The notes: generated by a model from the sequence alone, not told the origin. DNA of 64,000 nt from Craterostigma plantagineum (GCA_027422505.1 JAPQWV010000002.1:25708501-25772500); one strand, 5' to 3'. Counted from the stretch's first letter, positions 12,210 through 24,408 are shown. Numbers and translations: made by a program.

Positions 12210-13867
12210 TTCCGGTTTCATTTGGAATGTTTCTTTTGTAGAACACTTTGTGTGTTTGGTCTAGTCATACCGACACTTTTGATGATTATGACTCGTTTTT
12301 CTGTCTACTTTTTATTTCCATCGTGCGTTTAATTTTCTTTTTAGTGCTTTCAGGAAACGTATCACAATCTACATCTCTACGACTAAAATAATTGCAAATC
12401 AGTAGATCCGACCATGTTCAACCAGTCAACTACTCGAGTGAGGAGCACGTCCACTTTTATTCAGGGGAGTCAAGTTCTTTTCCACTTCTTTTACCTTCCT
12501 TTTATTTCTTTAACACGTTGAGGACAACGTGCATCTTAAGTGTGGGGAGGGGAATTTTGTTGGGAAATTTTGTTGAAAATTTACATGAAATTTTTTTCTT
12601 ATGACGTGCTTTGGCAATTGAATTTATGGAAGTTGGCATGATTGTTGCGTTCATCTCGAAGTTGGATTGCATATTAGGAAGTCTAGTGAGCGATAAAGAC
12701 ATGCATCAGTGATTTAATCTTTCCAGCATGAATAGATATAGTGTTACTTTGAGAGATTCACACACATAACCCATGTTCCGTTGTGAGAGTTTGAGCTGAC
12801 GAGCTTTTGCTCATTTTTCTTGGTTGTGTGAGTAGTGCATAATTTATGTCTGTTGAGGATTTTGCTCGCTTAATACGCATTGAAACTGCTTGTAGTATGT
12901 CTTTGCATGAATATGACGAAGGCATTGGGAAATAAGTTCACGGCCAAAGTTCCCGACCACGACTGATCACCGTAGTTAGCCACTTTGTGCCTAAGCCTTT
13001 TTATTTCTTAAACCTCATATTTTCATAAGCTGCTTACCTAAATAAGCCTTCAGAGATCATTTGAACCCGAGTTAAGTAGAAGTGCAGGTCGAATGTCAAA
13101 GTCGAAAAGCGCAGTCGGATGATGCCCCAAGACAACGCCGAAAGCACTCGAGATCTTGAACATGGAAAAAGGGCATCGCACCGCCGCAATGCGAAGAGTG
13201 AATCAAAAAAAAATGAAAAAAGAAAAAAAGAAGTGAAGCAGAAAGAGGGTAAACTGTTGCGAAAAGAAAGAAAGAAAGAAAGAAAGAACGAAAGAAAGAA
13301 CATTCCTTCGATAATCTTCCAATCTCGTGAATTCCACATCATCTCTCGTTTTGAGACGTAGGAGAAGAAAGACTTGGTGGAACGCAGCAGAAATAAGAGG
13401 AATATGAAGACGGCGTAACCAGAAAGGCTAATTCTTGGCACGCTTTAGACAATGACATGAAGACCGACACGACTGCTACTCATATATGATTCTACTACCA
13501 CCTCATTACTATCTGAACCCAATTAACCCGAAAAAGACCTTCTAATTCCTGCTAACTGCTTTAAGAAGTAGACGTGCGATTGACTTGCAAGCATATGGTT
13601 TATACTAGATTATTGCATGAATTGAGCGATTCACCGATTTATTAGCCTATGCACTGAGTGATTTGAGTGAATCCCTGCGAGGTGTGGATCTCAATTAGTA
13701 GTGCTAAGGAAATTCGTGTCGATAAGTGCTGATTTTTGTTGCACTGCCCATAATTGCTTGTTTGATTCCATTTTGTGTTTCCATCTGCGTTGGTGAATTG
13801 TGAATGGTAATGCCACTATCTTGTTACCTTTTCTCGCTTCTAATTTGCTTGAGGACAAGCAAAAGCT
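12210..13867. other. Non-coding downstream part of the Athila-like element
   Basis: No gene found. At about 12517-12552 GAGGACAACGTGC is followed by AAGTGTGGGGAGGGG; at about 13848-13880 GAGGACAAGC is followed by AAGTATGGGGAGG. These are the purine-rich motifs commonly found near the 3' end of plant gypsy elements, so two such ends may be stacked here. 13200-13305 is purine-rich with a GAAA/GAAC microsatellite. Confidence 0.5.
13264..13301 (+). repeat. GAAA microsatellite
   Basis: About nine units of gaaa, two of them changed to gaac, inside a longer purine-rich stretch. Confidence 0.85.
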
Positions 13868-14700
13868 TAAGTATGGGGAGGTTTGATAAACGTATTTTAA
13901 TACGTTTATTGTTACGTTTATCTGGGTTATAATAGGATATTTTTGGTTATTCCATGCGTTTCTTGCTCTATTTACACCCATTTAAATATTGTAGGACCTT
14001 CGAACGGTTATCGAGCGAAAAGGAACGAAAACGAGGCGAAAAACGACGAAAAATGGCCTAGTGTGAAGCTGCCAGGAAACGCTCACGGCCGTGAACGTCC
14101 TTGCAAGAGCCCGTGAACATGGGCAGTGGTTTAAGAAAGCATAAATGTTAAGATTCACGGCCGTGATTTCACTCGCAATAGGCCGTGAATCACGGCAGAA
14201 CATAGAGAACGTTCACTGTCCCAAGCCACGGCCGTGACCCATTATGCAAGAAGCCGTGAACAAAGGCAGTGTATCAGGTTGGCGATTCTGTTAAGAGTCA
14301 CGGCCGTGACTACCTAATGCGAGAGACCGTGAACGTGGGCAGTAGACGATTATTTGGAACAAGTGCTGATTCACGGCCGTGACGTCTCATGCGTGAAGCC
14401 GTGAATCGAGGCAACAAGCTCAACGAGGGAAAAGTCCACCGATACACGGCCATGAATCTCATTTGCCAGTGGCCGTGACTAGTTACAGAAAGTCAAGATT
14501 TAGGATTTAAGCCGCCGTCACGGCCGGGACTTCTAATGCAAGAGGCCGTGAAGGGTTTAAGAAACGCGAAAAATCAGGCTAAAGTGTCCCTTCACGCCGT
14601 GAGGGCCCGTTAAGAAGCCGTGAACGTGCCAAATTTCAGGGTTATGGCCCAAATTCAATGCATAAAAGGGGAGTCTTCTCAGAACTCAAGAACAACTTGA
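13868..14700 (+). repeat. Probable gypsy 3' purine tract and LTR-like segment
   Basis: TATGGGGAGGTT at 13873 is followed by TGATAAACG, the layout of a polypurine tract running into an LTR. The segment then contains the palindromic repeat array 14080-14600. A matching partner LTR could not be aligned upstream, and the right edge is uncertain because the hAT element begins near 14790. Confidence 0.45.
14080..14600. repeat. Tandem array of 70-75 bp units centred on the palindrome CACGGCCGTGA
   Basis: CACGGCCGTG or a one-base variant occurs at about 14087, 14157, 14227, 14299, 14372, 14444 and 14519, giving spacings of 70, 70, 72, 73, 72 and 75. Each unit also has a second half-site GCCGTGAA about 25 bases further on and a GGCAG/GGCAA word. 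The unit edges are diverged, but the palindrome is conserved in most copies. Confidence 0.8.
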
Positions 14701-14796
14701 TAGGGACGAAAACTTAGAGAAAAAGAGAGGAGGAAGAACACTAGAAGCAGCCCCGTGATTCAGAGACCGGACCAGAACCATTCTAAGAACCCACGG

Positions 14797-14840
14797 GCCA
14801 CTATTGGGCCGGTTCCGGGTCCAGAACCGGAACCGGCCCG
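14797..14840. repeat. hAT terminal/subterminal GGCCGGTTCC block, left end
   Basis: Short inverted block with GGGCCGGTTCCGGG and GAACCGGAACCGGCCC, matching in word content the long block at the other end of the element. Confidence 0.7.
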
Positions 14841-15063
14841 TTAAATATTTTTTTTTTTTTTTTTTTTTGCTATGGAAAAATTCTTTAGAAAATATCCAAA
14901 AATTTTATTCCAAAAAACAAAAAAAAAGATAAGAAAAGTACAAAAAAAATAAAAAAAACTACCTAAAAATACAAATAAAAACATAAAAGAAAGAAAAATA
15001 AATTTAAAACTTACAAGTACAAAATACAAAAAAGGAAAAAATGTTCGAAATAAAAAATACAAT

Positions 15064-17199
15064 TTATTCGACTTGACTATTAATTAAAACTATGTTAGAG
15101 GCCTCTTCGTCTTCGTCCGAACTGGAAGAACGGAACTCGTCGATGGCGTTCTCCCGTCGGTTCTTCGATTCGGCCAAATACCAATCCTTCAACAATGTTA
15201 ACATTGCGAGGGATGTCGGGTTAAGGCTCGCGCGTCTGTCGCCGATAATTCGCCCGGAGGTAGAGAATGCGGACTCGGAGGCGACGCTAGACGCTTGCAC
15301 GGCTAAAACGTCTCGAGCGACGGCGGAGAGGGTCGGATATAGCGTCGCGTTCGACTTCCACCAGGCCAATACGTCGAAGTCGTCAGGAGTCTGGAAGTTG
15401 TGGCTCAGGTAGAGCTGGATCTCGTTCGTGTTCGACCCCGACGCACGCGTTTTGGTCTTCGTCTTTTGTGCCTTCAATCTTCGTAGTAGTCCCAATGCGC
15501 CGCCGCCTCCTTCCGACGAACCGGCTTCGCTCGCTGGTACGGGCTGCTCCACACTATGTCCCTGCTCAGCTGCATAAAAAGAAAAAAGTTCTTGGAGAGA
15601 AGCGTGAATTGACGCCTTTTGGTCGTCCACATTCTTTCCAAGAAACTGAGCATAATATTCGAAAAAAATATCAAATGTATCTACACCGCAACTAGGGTCG
15701 AGTAAGGCCGACAAACCGTGTACTATTGGGATGGTTTCCAATACTTCCTGAACTTCTGCTCCATACTTTGGATGAAACCACCCAAGTAAGGATTGTTGCG
15801 AAACTCCACGAACTTGTAGCACATCGCGAAGAGGTTCGGGATGACTAATGGGGACGTCGGGTAGTGAACTCCGGAAAACTTCTCCGTAGCCTCGGCGAAC
15901 ACCTCAAGTATAGAAACGACACAACCTACAATATCCCAATCAAGTGGTCGTAATTCATACCTGGAGGTGGTGCCGACTGCGGCCTCGTTCCAAAAAGGCG
16001 TCAGCAAGTCCTTGTAACGCATGAAGGTGCTGAGGAGGTGGTACATCGAGTTCCACCTAGTCGGGACTGGCAACGGAAACTTCTTGTACGTGAGGCCGGC
16101 GGCAAGGACGGTTTGCTTCCACGACGTTCCGATGCGGCGTTCCCGTAGTAACTTACCTATTACCTTAAACTTTTCTACAATATCTCCCAAAACTTCGTCA
16201 AAAGCACATTGCACACACAAATTAATAATATGACAAGCGCACCTAGCATGTAATAATTTGCCGTCTAAGGGTAACCTAAGTTGCCTACGAAGGATCCCTA
16301 TCGCTACGTTGTTCGCGCTAGCATTATCTAAGGTGATAGACATAATTTTATCTTGAATACAATATTTATTAACGACATTCAACACATAGTTCGATATCGT
16401 AGTGGCATTATGTTGCGAATCTAGGGGATCTAGGGAAAGAATACGTTTTTGCATGGTCCATGTTTCATCTATCCAATGGGCGGTGACGACTAAATAAGAT
16501 TGCGACGTAATATTAGTCCAAATATCGGTAGTCAAACTAATCCTACACGTAATGTTGGCTAAATGACTAATTAAGCTAGCTTGATATTCCTTAAAAGTTT
16601 CTAACACATATTTCCTAAGGTTTTACGGGTCACGTTATGGAATCCGGGTTGTATCGTACTCGTAAATTCGATAAACCCTTCACTTTCCGCAATGCAAAAG
16701 GGTTCTTCACACATAACTACGAATTTAACTAATGCTTTTTTAGAAATTCCCTAGTAATAACAAAATTCTTACCCGTACTTACGTTTATTTGTTGTTGTCG
16801 GGGTTCGTTTCCTACCGGCTCTAGATCGTCCCCGAAGTTGTGCGTCCTCTGGAGGTGTTTTTTCAACGAGCCCGTCCCACCTTGATTCGGTCCGGTCTTA
16901 ATCGTGTAGGGGTGGCGGCACATTTTGCAAAACGCGGTACCTACATCGGACTTATTTTTATCCATTTCTAAATCGAAAAAATTCCATACCTTAGACCGCC
17001 GACCACGCGGTTGTTGCTTCCTCCTTGTCGTCGCCGTAGAAGCTTGGCTCGGTCCTTCGTCGGTCGCTCTCGTCTGTTCCGTTTGCGGTACATCGGTGTC
17101 CTCGTCGGTGTCGCCAGTTCCCCGAAATGTGTCGGCGTGACCTAAAACCATATAAACATCTTCGTCACGAGGGTTAGGATTTCTCGACGACGAAGCCAT
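15064..17199 (-). pseudogene. hAT transposase (zf-BED, RNase H-like core, hATC dimerisation domain), three frameshifts
   Basis: Reading on the minus strand from ATG 17199, an acidic leader is followed by a BED zinc finger (SKVWNFFDLE..., C-X2-C and H-X4-H in FCKMC...HLQRTH) to 16729. The RNase H-like core continues from about 16607 (ISLTTDIWTN, MSITLDNASANN, HARCACHIINLCVQ) to 15723. The C-terminal dimerisation domain (DVLAWWKSN, SVASESAFSTSGRI, LLKDWYL) runs to 15064. The three blocks are in different frames. Each junction (an A-run near 16735, near 16617 and near 15730) fits a single missing base. RICESLEEPER-like plant hAT transposases have the same order and about this length. No intact product is possible. 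Confidence 0.88.
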
Positions 17200-17478
17200 T
17201 AGTATAAAATAATAATTTGATTATTTGTAATAAAAGTGAGTGTGTGTAGTGTAGTAGTGGAGTTAGTGTAAATAAAATAGTTATTAGTGTTAATAATATT
17301 AAATATTAATAGGATGATTTTTTTGAGAGCTTTTTGGAGAGAGTTTGGAAGAGATTTGGATGTAATTGTGAGTTAAAATGGTTAAAATGAGGTGGTATTT
17401 ATAGATTTTTGGTTTGGGTCAAAACTGTAATTTTACAGTGTAAAAAAATAAAAAAAAATAAATAAAAAGCAGAAGCCC

Positions 17479-17725
17479 GTTGGCCCAACGGCTATATAGC
17501 CGTTGGGCCGGTTCCGGTTCCGGTTCGGAACCGGAACCGGAACCGTGGAACCGGATCCGGTAACCGGAACCGGTAATCCACGGTTCCGAGGCCCGCTAAC
17601 CGGCCCAGCCCAAATTAAATGGGCCGGTTACCGGGTCCAGAACCGGTTCAACCGGTTCCGGGTTTGGGCCGGTTTAGCGGGCCGGTTTTGGGCCGGTTCC
17701 GGGCCGAACCGGCCCAAAGCCCACG
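17479..17725. repeat. hAT subterminal repeat block (GGTTCCGG words), right end
   Basis: About 245 bp composed almost entirely of ccggttccgg, ggaaccgg and gggccgg words in both orientations. Subterminal repeats of this sort are transposase-binding sites in hAT elements; that role is inferred here. Confidence 0.75.
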
Positions 17726-19287
17726 TCTAGTCTCAGTGGTGTTTTATTGCGAGGAGGAAAGTTCGGTATTACTTTACGGAAACCCTTTTCACACCACGGA
17801 GAAAAGATACGAGACATTTCATTGAGGGAGATTTAGAGAGGAGACATAGCAACTAATAATTTGTTTATTTTATTGTTTTTGCCGTTCGTATGAAGACTTG
17901 GGTCGAGTCGGTTTTCAAATACATGTGATGCGCTGGGGATTTGACTCTAGTTAGGATCTTTGATATGCGATCCATCATTATTTTCCATGTTAAGAAATCT
18001 AAACTAAACACGCTTATAAAGAAACCACCGTCACTAAAATTAATCACGGCCCCCCTAACTTTGATAGCCTTAATATTCAAGTAAAGAGATAATTAAAAGA
18101 ATAGCACGTGAAAAGAGGAGAGAACGGTCCCGCTTAAATCCCAATTAGTCAAGGTATTAAATGAGTACTTCAAAGCTAGGCTAAATCTTCACCGACAACA
18201 ATATATTATTCCCAAGCATGAAGATGAAAATGGGCCACCAAAATATGATTCTATGGATCCTTTCTCAGCCCAATTCATACTACACAACCAAATATTTAGT
18301 TATCCATAAATTATTTCCCGTACTATTTATGGCTATCGATTTGATTATAGACGAGCCAAAAAGACTCGGGAGTCACTATTACATCTCATTAATTATCGGA
18401 ACATCCAATTGTCCCCGGCATGAAACGACATATGATCACATCCCCTCGCACTTCTACGCAAACAATCATAGTCATCGCAGCATTTTCCATTTGGCCGTTT
18501 AGTTAGATATAGATAAACGATATACAAGAAATGCATATAGTATAAGATTCTGGATAAAAACTATGTATCTCTTGTTATATGAAAGGGAGAATAATCCGCC
18601 GAACCTTACGTACTAGGATTCGCCAAAACTTCGTACTGTTTGACAAGTCCTACAGAACTACAAAGTTTTACTCGCATCTGTAAAACCAAAACGCGAAAGC
18701 AAAGACAAAACATTCCATCTCTTCACCTTCGTAAGAATTTGATAGAAAGTCGATCTCTGTCATTACTCACTACATATATGGTCTGCTTCTGTTTCCTAGT
18801 TGATCAAAGGAGTGTTATAAAGCAGAGCAAAACTGTCGCCGGAGCTTGCTCCTATTGCCGCCACAGCGCGGTGGTGGCCGACATGAAGACGGTGACGAGG
18901 TTCTGTTATATCCCTCTTTATTTCAAGTCATGGAAAGCCATCGTATGTTGTTTCTGTGGGGCTATACTCAAATCTTACATGTAATATATACTTCTGTGAA
19001 AGATATTACTGTTCTGTTCTACGAGTATGTCAGAAGAATTTCCGAGTAATTTTCTTTTTTCCTTTTTACTTTCTTCTCTCTGTAGTTTTATATGATTTTT
19101 AGTATTATCGATATTCGAGAAGGAGATGATGAATCGTTTTCCTTTCGGAACTATTCGAAATTTCAATATTTGCTTTCCAAATGGGTATCAAAATACAACT
19201 CTTATTACACGCATTCGCCCCATCAGTCAATCACAACGCAGACAGCAACGAACCAATCGAATCGCATGGAAAAACCTCTTGGCCTTA
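17726..19287. other. Intergenic, no gene recognised
   Basis: AT-rich DNA downstream of the receptor-kinase gene, which ends at 19288 on the minus strand. Only short ORFs without domain signals are present. The part next to 19288 presumably contains its 3' UTR. Confidence 0.5.
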
Positions 19288-21829
19288 TCACCTGCCACGT
19301 GGATTCACAAGCTGCGAGAAAACGGCGCTAGTAGCAGCATCTTCACCGCCCTCATCATCATCATCTTCGTCAGAACGATCAGCAACACTGAAGCTGTTAT
19401 CGAACGGCTCCAAAGGCGCCATGGGAATCCCCGCAATATGATTCGTACTATCATCGCCGTCCCTCTCCATGAGTGCCGACGAAGTCTCCTCTAACTGAAG
19501 CGCATACTCGAGGTTCCACAAAACGTCACCCATCGACGGCCTATCCACGCCATGCTCAGCCAAGCACTTCTCCGCCGTCTCCCCAAACTTCTTCAGCGAA
19601 GCTCTATTCACCTTCCCCGACAAACTCCTGTCCACGATCTCCTCTAGCAAACCCTTCTTCTGCCACGTCATCGCCCACTCAGCAATGTTCACTTGATCCC
19701 TGGGAAGAACAGGGTTCAAAGCAGGCCTAGCGCAGAGAACCTCCATGAGAACAACGCCGTAAGAATAAACATCAGATTTCTCAGTGAGCTGCTGCCTCCT
19801 AAAGTACTCAGGGTCTAAATACCCGAAGCTGCCCTTCACGGCTGTGCTGACGTGGGTCTGGTCGAGGGCCGGGCCAGTCTTCGAAAGCCCGAAATCAGCG
19901 ACTTTCGCCACGAAATTCTCGTCCAACAGAATGTTCGTCGTCTTAACGTCGCGGTGGATTATGCTCTGTGCTGCGCCCGTGTGCAGATAGTGGAGCCCTC
20001 GGGCGGCGCCTATGCATATCTCGAGCCTCTGTTTCCAAGACAACGGTGGGAGGTCTGCGCCGTAGAGGTGGCTCCTTAAGGGCCCGTTTGCCATGAATTC
20101 GTAGACGAGGATCATCTCAGACCGTTCGTCGCAGTAGCCGATGAGCGAAACCAAGTGCTTGTGTCTGAGCTTGGACAGCATTTCGATCTCCGTTCGAAAT
20201 TCTGCCAAGCCCTGTTCCGATCTAGGGTTTCCTCTCTTCACGGCGACCTGCGTCCCATCTTCTAGGGTTCCTCTGTATACCCTTCCGAAACCGCCCACGC
20301 CAAGTAGCAACCCTTCGTCGAACTTGTTCGTGGAGTCCAAGATTTCTTGAAAATTGAAGAATCGGCCGAGGTTGGGCGAAGCTAAGGAGATGCAGCTCGC
20401 CGTGCCGCCGCTCTTCTGAGACGTGGTCGACATTTTCGTGACCGTTAGTGAGTTTCCATAGATCGGAAGCCATGAAGTTCCTTGCTGGGATGACTTCGAC
20501 CTCCTTACGCAGCAGCAGTAATAACACAGACCGATGAGCGCAAAAGCTGCAATAACGCCGACTAAAGAACCGATCAAAACGCCCACCTTACTACTATGCT
20601 TCTCTCGGCGGCCCTTCTTCACTAGAGTATCGACGGTGGAAACCCCATCTAAGCTTTTGGCGTCGTTGCTCACCTTCATTACTTCCAGCCCGTTCAAGAT
20701 GGCGTTCATCGCATCGGCGCTCGTATCGGGGCCCACGCTTACGGTGAGCGTGTTAGAATCTGCATTGCTGACGAAATCTCGGTAGTAAGGAACGTCCAAG
20801 TTGCCAGCGATGTTAGATAGGTCTAAATTCGAGATTGCTATATCCGTGTTGACGTAGACGTCGAATACCAAGCTGTTCAGAGACTTGCTCACTATATCGC
20901 AGAAGTGAAGCCTTACGAAGTAGGTGAAATCCCGGTCGACTGGGAAAACCCAAGTGACATTGAAGTTTCCGTCGACCATGTTTGCGTCTCCCATTGTTTC
21001 TGCTGTAGAGTAGACGTAGTTGGGAGCTATCTCGGGCGTAATAACCTGACCGTAAATCACATTTGAAGGGCTAACGGAGACGTTCGAAGCAGAGCTGTTC
21101 ACGTGAAGGTACTTGACGTCGTTTTCCCAAGTTCTTCCCAGCGTATCGTTCTGAGCAGTGATCAGAGGCCCGCCCATGTTTAGCCTGTAAACTGTCTCTA
21201 AAGCACGCCCCGAAAGGCCCTTGAAAGTCCCAATGGGCGATAGAGAAGATGCCTGGTCTGGGATTAGGTTGTCTGGGACAGACACAACTTCTATGGCATT
21301 GACAAAAGCGGAAGAACCATTGATGGGAACGAAGGCGAGCTCGAGGCTATTCGAAGTGACGTTGACTGCGTATTCCTTGAAGAGGTAAGAGCCATTGTAG
21401 TTCTTGAAAGTGAAGTTTTCTAGCAGCACGAAATCGTCGGAGACGACCGTGAAGGTCGAGGATGTCAGATTCTGGCCTGGGATGGGGTAAAAGTGAAGGC
21501 GAACAAAGTGTCGGCATTCTTTCCTTACGTCGAATCGGTAAGTCGTCGTGTTTGTGAAAACCCTTGAAGATTGGTAGATGGGAAATGGAGCTGAGGAGTT
21601 GGACGTGGCGACGAAGGAATTTCCTTGGGTTTTCAGAGAAAATGAGGTTTGAGCAGAATCTGGGACGTATGTCTGGCCAAGAAACGTTACGTTTTGTGGA
21701 GATCCACAAGCAATCAAGTAATTATCGGCAGGTATGAATGCAGCATTCGATGTAATGAAACCCACCCAAAAAAGCTATCAATACCACAGCGTCAAATAGA
21801 TGTAAGGCTCTGTACTTGAGAAGATTCAT
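19288..21829 (-). CDS. THE1: THESEUS1-like CrRLK1L receptor kinase; start region out of frame by one base
   Basis: Single-exon receptor kinase of the Catharanthus RLK1-like family, a cell-wall integrity sensor at the plasma membrane. The open frame gives 825 codons up to 21765. Tandem malectin-like domains (about residues 15-370) contain SSRVFTNTTTYRF and VRLHFYPIPG; a transmembrane helix follows (VGVLIGSLVGVIAAFALIG). The Ser/Thr kinase domain has GVGGFGRVYRG, the lysine in VAVKRG, HRDVKTTNILLD, DFGLS and GSFGYLDPEY. The C-terminal tail TTSAVFSQLVNPRGR is that of THESEUS1. The natural ATG (21827-21829) with a signal-peptide-like leader (MNLLKYRALHLF...) lies one base out of frame; the shift maps to the run of six T (minus strand) at 21768-21773. 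One T fewer would join leader and body. It is either a sequence error or a real null mutation. No start with a signal peptide exists in the body frame. Confidence 0.93.
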
Positions 21830-23324
21830 AGCGTCTGAAGCTTAACAAAACCCAAATTAGGTCACTTTTCTGTGCAGCTAACAGAGAATTTCGAATCTAG
21901 GATACTGCGAAGAAGAGCAAGGTTCAGTACATTGATATCGAGCTCTTTCCAAAGCCTCTACCTACATGATTTTTGCACAGATCTGTAAGAACAGTGATGC
22001 CCATATAGTTAAAATTGTGACGAAATGGGTTACATGCAAAAAAATCCAAGCTGAAAGAAGCGAGATTGAAGCTGTGCACGCAAGAACAGTTTTGGAAGTA
22101 ACCGAGCGATATAAAGATACAGAAAAAAGGGAAGCAGTGTTATTACCTCTCATGTCACCTAGTTGGAGCTCAATGGACAGTGCATTTTGCAGACATTAAG
22201 GAGAAAGATGTGAAAAACTCGAAAACAAAGAGAAATGTTGCCAAGAAGCAAACTTTATTAGTACAAGAAAACCACAACAGCTCTTTACAGGCTGTTCGAT
22301 TAGGCTGTCAACTCGGTTCGCAAAGGAAGTACAAAAAGTTTAAAATAAAATTAGAAAAAAATGGATCCACAAAAGGGGGCACTTTCAAAAACTCACGATC
22401 CTCGCTCGAATTGCAATACAGAGTATATCAATATCATAGATTATGACTTGTGAATTGTGATTGTGAAATACCATGTTAGCTCCTCTCCTGTCCATTTATT
22501 TATTTTTTAAATAAATGAAAACTATAAAATAATCGCCGTCGTTTTTATTTTATTTCATGACTGGGCTAATAATTCAACAATTGAAACGGTCGAACGAACC
22601 CCACCGTTTTTTTATGTATAAAAAAATTGAGAGAGATTCACGGAATCGTTTACTTCAAATTTGTCAATTTGCTGTCACTGTGAATTTAGCTCAAGTACAA
22701 AAAACATAGTAAAAATGTTTAGTTTTACTTTGCCGGGTTAATTCCAATTGATACGTTGAGCGGTCCGATTTCCGATCATGACGTTTTCATACGAAAGTCA
22801 TGAGTCTAATTTCATTTGTGACCTTTGAAAGATCATAAGATTGGCCAAACTAAGTTGGGACGCTACATAATTAATCTCATAGCATTTTATGGACCCCTTC
22901 TATGCAATGCAATTGCGGATACCGCCGTGAATCACGGATAATGCGGCCAAGAAAGATTACAGATGATGGGGAATAAAATAAGTTAAACTTAGAGAATTGC
23001 ATTTTTGTTTATATGTTACACATATAATTTTTTTATTATATTCCAACTCAGACTAGACTCCTCATCGACAATAAACAATTTCAGCATTTGTAGATTATAT
23101 TGTATTCTAAAATGGCTATGACTATTTTGGCAATGTGGATGAATGAAGATCGATGTGGGATTTGTCATTTGTGCTTAACTGGCAATAACAAACTCAATCA
23201 ACCTAATCATTCAAAGCTAACCACATGGATGACTCAAATCATTATAGGTCCCAAAATGTTCGGGACTTTTTGCAATAAAAAGACCATAAATTGATGCATA
23301 AGTTGAAAAGATTACAGAGACAAA
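21830..23324. other. Intergenic region with probable THE1-like promoter and 5' UTR
   Basis: No gene recognised. The first few hundred bases upstream of 21829 should hold the receptor-kinase promoter. 22490-23320 is AT-rich with only short unsupported ORFs. Confidence 0.5.
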
Positions 23325-23729
23325 CTAAACGCCCTGAAACTCGTATTCATCTCCGTCTTCTGTACTCTCTTGACCAGTCAATCCTCGAAAGAGAAGAATC
23401 GCAAGGCCGCCGATGCAGAAATGGATGAAACAGCCATAGCAATGCGTGACGAACGAACCGAAATCAGTGCCCACAATGCACTGCCAACCAAGACCATATA
23501 CCCTGTCGAAATCCTGCATTAAAAAAATAAATAAAGTATCAATCAAGTAATTGAAAATAAAGATTCGAGCTTTATATGATATGATAATTACCTTCTTGAT
23601 GAATCGAGCTATGTCAGTGGCCTCTGTGACGTCGTAGTAATCGAGGGCCTTAGACGCCAAGTCGAGCGCGTCTTTCTGCATGGCTTGAAGCATATCAGTG
23701 TCTCCTATCACTGCTTTGCCTTCTAACAT
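23325..23729 (-). CDS. Dynein light chain, LC8 type
   Basis: Two exons, 23729-23592 and 23513-23325, split by a 78-bp GT-AG intron, give 108 residues. The protein starts MLEGKAVIGDTDMLQAMQ and contains FIKK joined to DFDRVYGLGWQCIVGTDFGS, the conserved LC8 core. Plants lack cytoplasmic dynein heavy chains, so LC8 proteins act as dimerising hubs, for example at nuclear pores and in myosin complexes. The product is extended beyond the animal 89-residue form at the C-terminus (ending EDGDEYEFQGV), as in many plant members. The intron is in frame, so an unspliced ORF of 134 codons also exists, but conservation supports splicing. Confidence 0.92.
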   Translation of the reverse strand: MLEGKAVIGDTDMLQAMQKDALDLASKALDYYDVTEATDIARFIKKVIIISYKARIFIFNYLIDTLFIFLMQDFDRVYGLGWQCIVGTDFGSFVTHCYGCFIHFCIGGLAILLFRGLTGQESTEDGDEYEFQGV

Positions 23730-24188
23730 CTTTGGATGAAACTATGTAGAGATAATGTTAAGTTATTGGAAGGTTTAATGTATGTGTTTATTTATATAAT
23801 ATACAAATATATACAGAGATATATGTAAGTGTGTAGTGGGCAGTGTTAGAGGGATTGAACTGGCCACACAAATGAAAATATTCCAATCATGTGGTGTTTT
23901 AATGAATTTGGCCATTTTTGTATGTATGGTTCATATATGATCAAGCATTGCACATGTTGTAAGAAGATTCATTGGTTCTTTATCCAAAAGACGTCTTGGC
24001 TATCGTTTCCTGGAGAAGTCGGCCGTCTGACTGTGATGCGAATCTAATATTCGAAGCATTTTTCAGAATGGATGAGCATCGCATTTATTGGTGAATTATT
24101 ACAAGAACAATGTTAGGAAAGAGTTGTAATGTATCCCGTTTTCAATGTTTTCTTATGCTTAAAAATTAAAAAGAAAACATGGCGGATA
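23730..24188. other. Intergenic, LC8 gene upstream region
   Basis: AT-rich DNA with no ORF of note. A tatataatatacaaatat stretch near 23794-23812 could supply the TATA element of the minus-strand LC8 gene. Confidence 0.4.
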
Positions 24189-24363
24189 TTTGGGTCTTTT
24201 TAAAAAATGGCATTTGACTCGATCAACTTTAAAAAAATAGTCTTCTCGATTTTACTTTATAAAGCATAGCCTTCAATTTAAGGGTATTTTCGTCTTTTTA
24301 CAAGTGTCTTTTTCCACAGTAAAAATCAATATATTAAATCGGGACCATGTTAGGGTGGGTGGG

Positions 24364-24408
24364 GTGTAGTCCAGTGGTTGTGTAGTCATACGTTCAAATC
24401 GCCAACGC
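24364..24408 (+). repeat. tRNA-like (SINE-head) segment, forward copy
   Basis: TAGTCCAGTGGTTG has the form of a tRNA A box, and a shortened gttcaaat B-box-like word follows. It is the inverted counterpart of 24640-24706. It is not a functional tRNA gene: no acceptor stem or anticodon arm is seen. Confidence 0.5.

Larger units (their letters stand above)
14790..17725 (-). mobile_element. hAT-superfamily DNA transposon, inactivated
   Basis: A BED-finger/hAT transposase pseudogene lies between two GC-rich blocks made of GGCCGGTTCCGG words. The right block (17479-17725) ends, read inward, TAGACGTGGGC...TTGGGCCGG, and the left block starts ...CACGGGCCACTATTGGGCCGG, so the ends are inverted but diverged. 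No clear 8-bp target duplication could be fixed. Between the left block and the gene lies an A/T homopolymer-rich stretch of about 220 bp. Coordinates of the ends are approximate. Confidence 0.75.

Noticed and set aside
13034..13441. Minus-strand ORF rich in Phe/Ser/Leu
   Set aside because: It arises from the purine-rich GAAA tract read in reverse; no domain and no conservation argument.
22180..22446. 88-codon plus-strand ORF upstream of the THE1-like gene
   Set aside because: Lysine/asparagine-rich by composition, no domain, no splice context.
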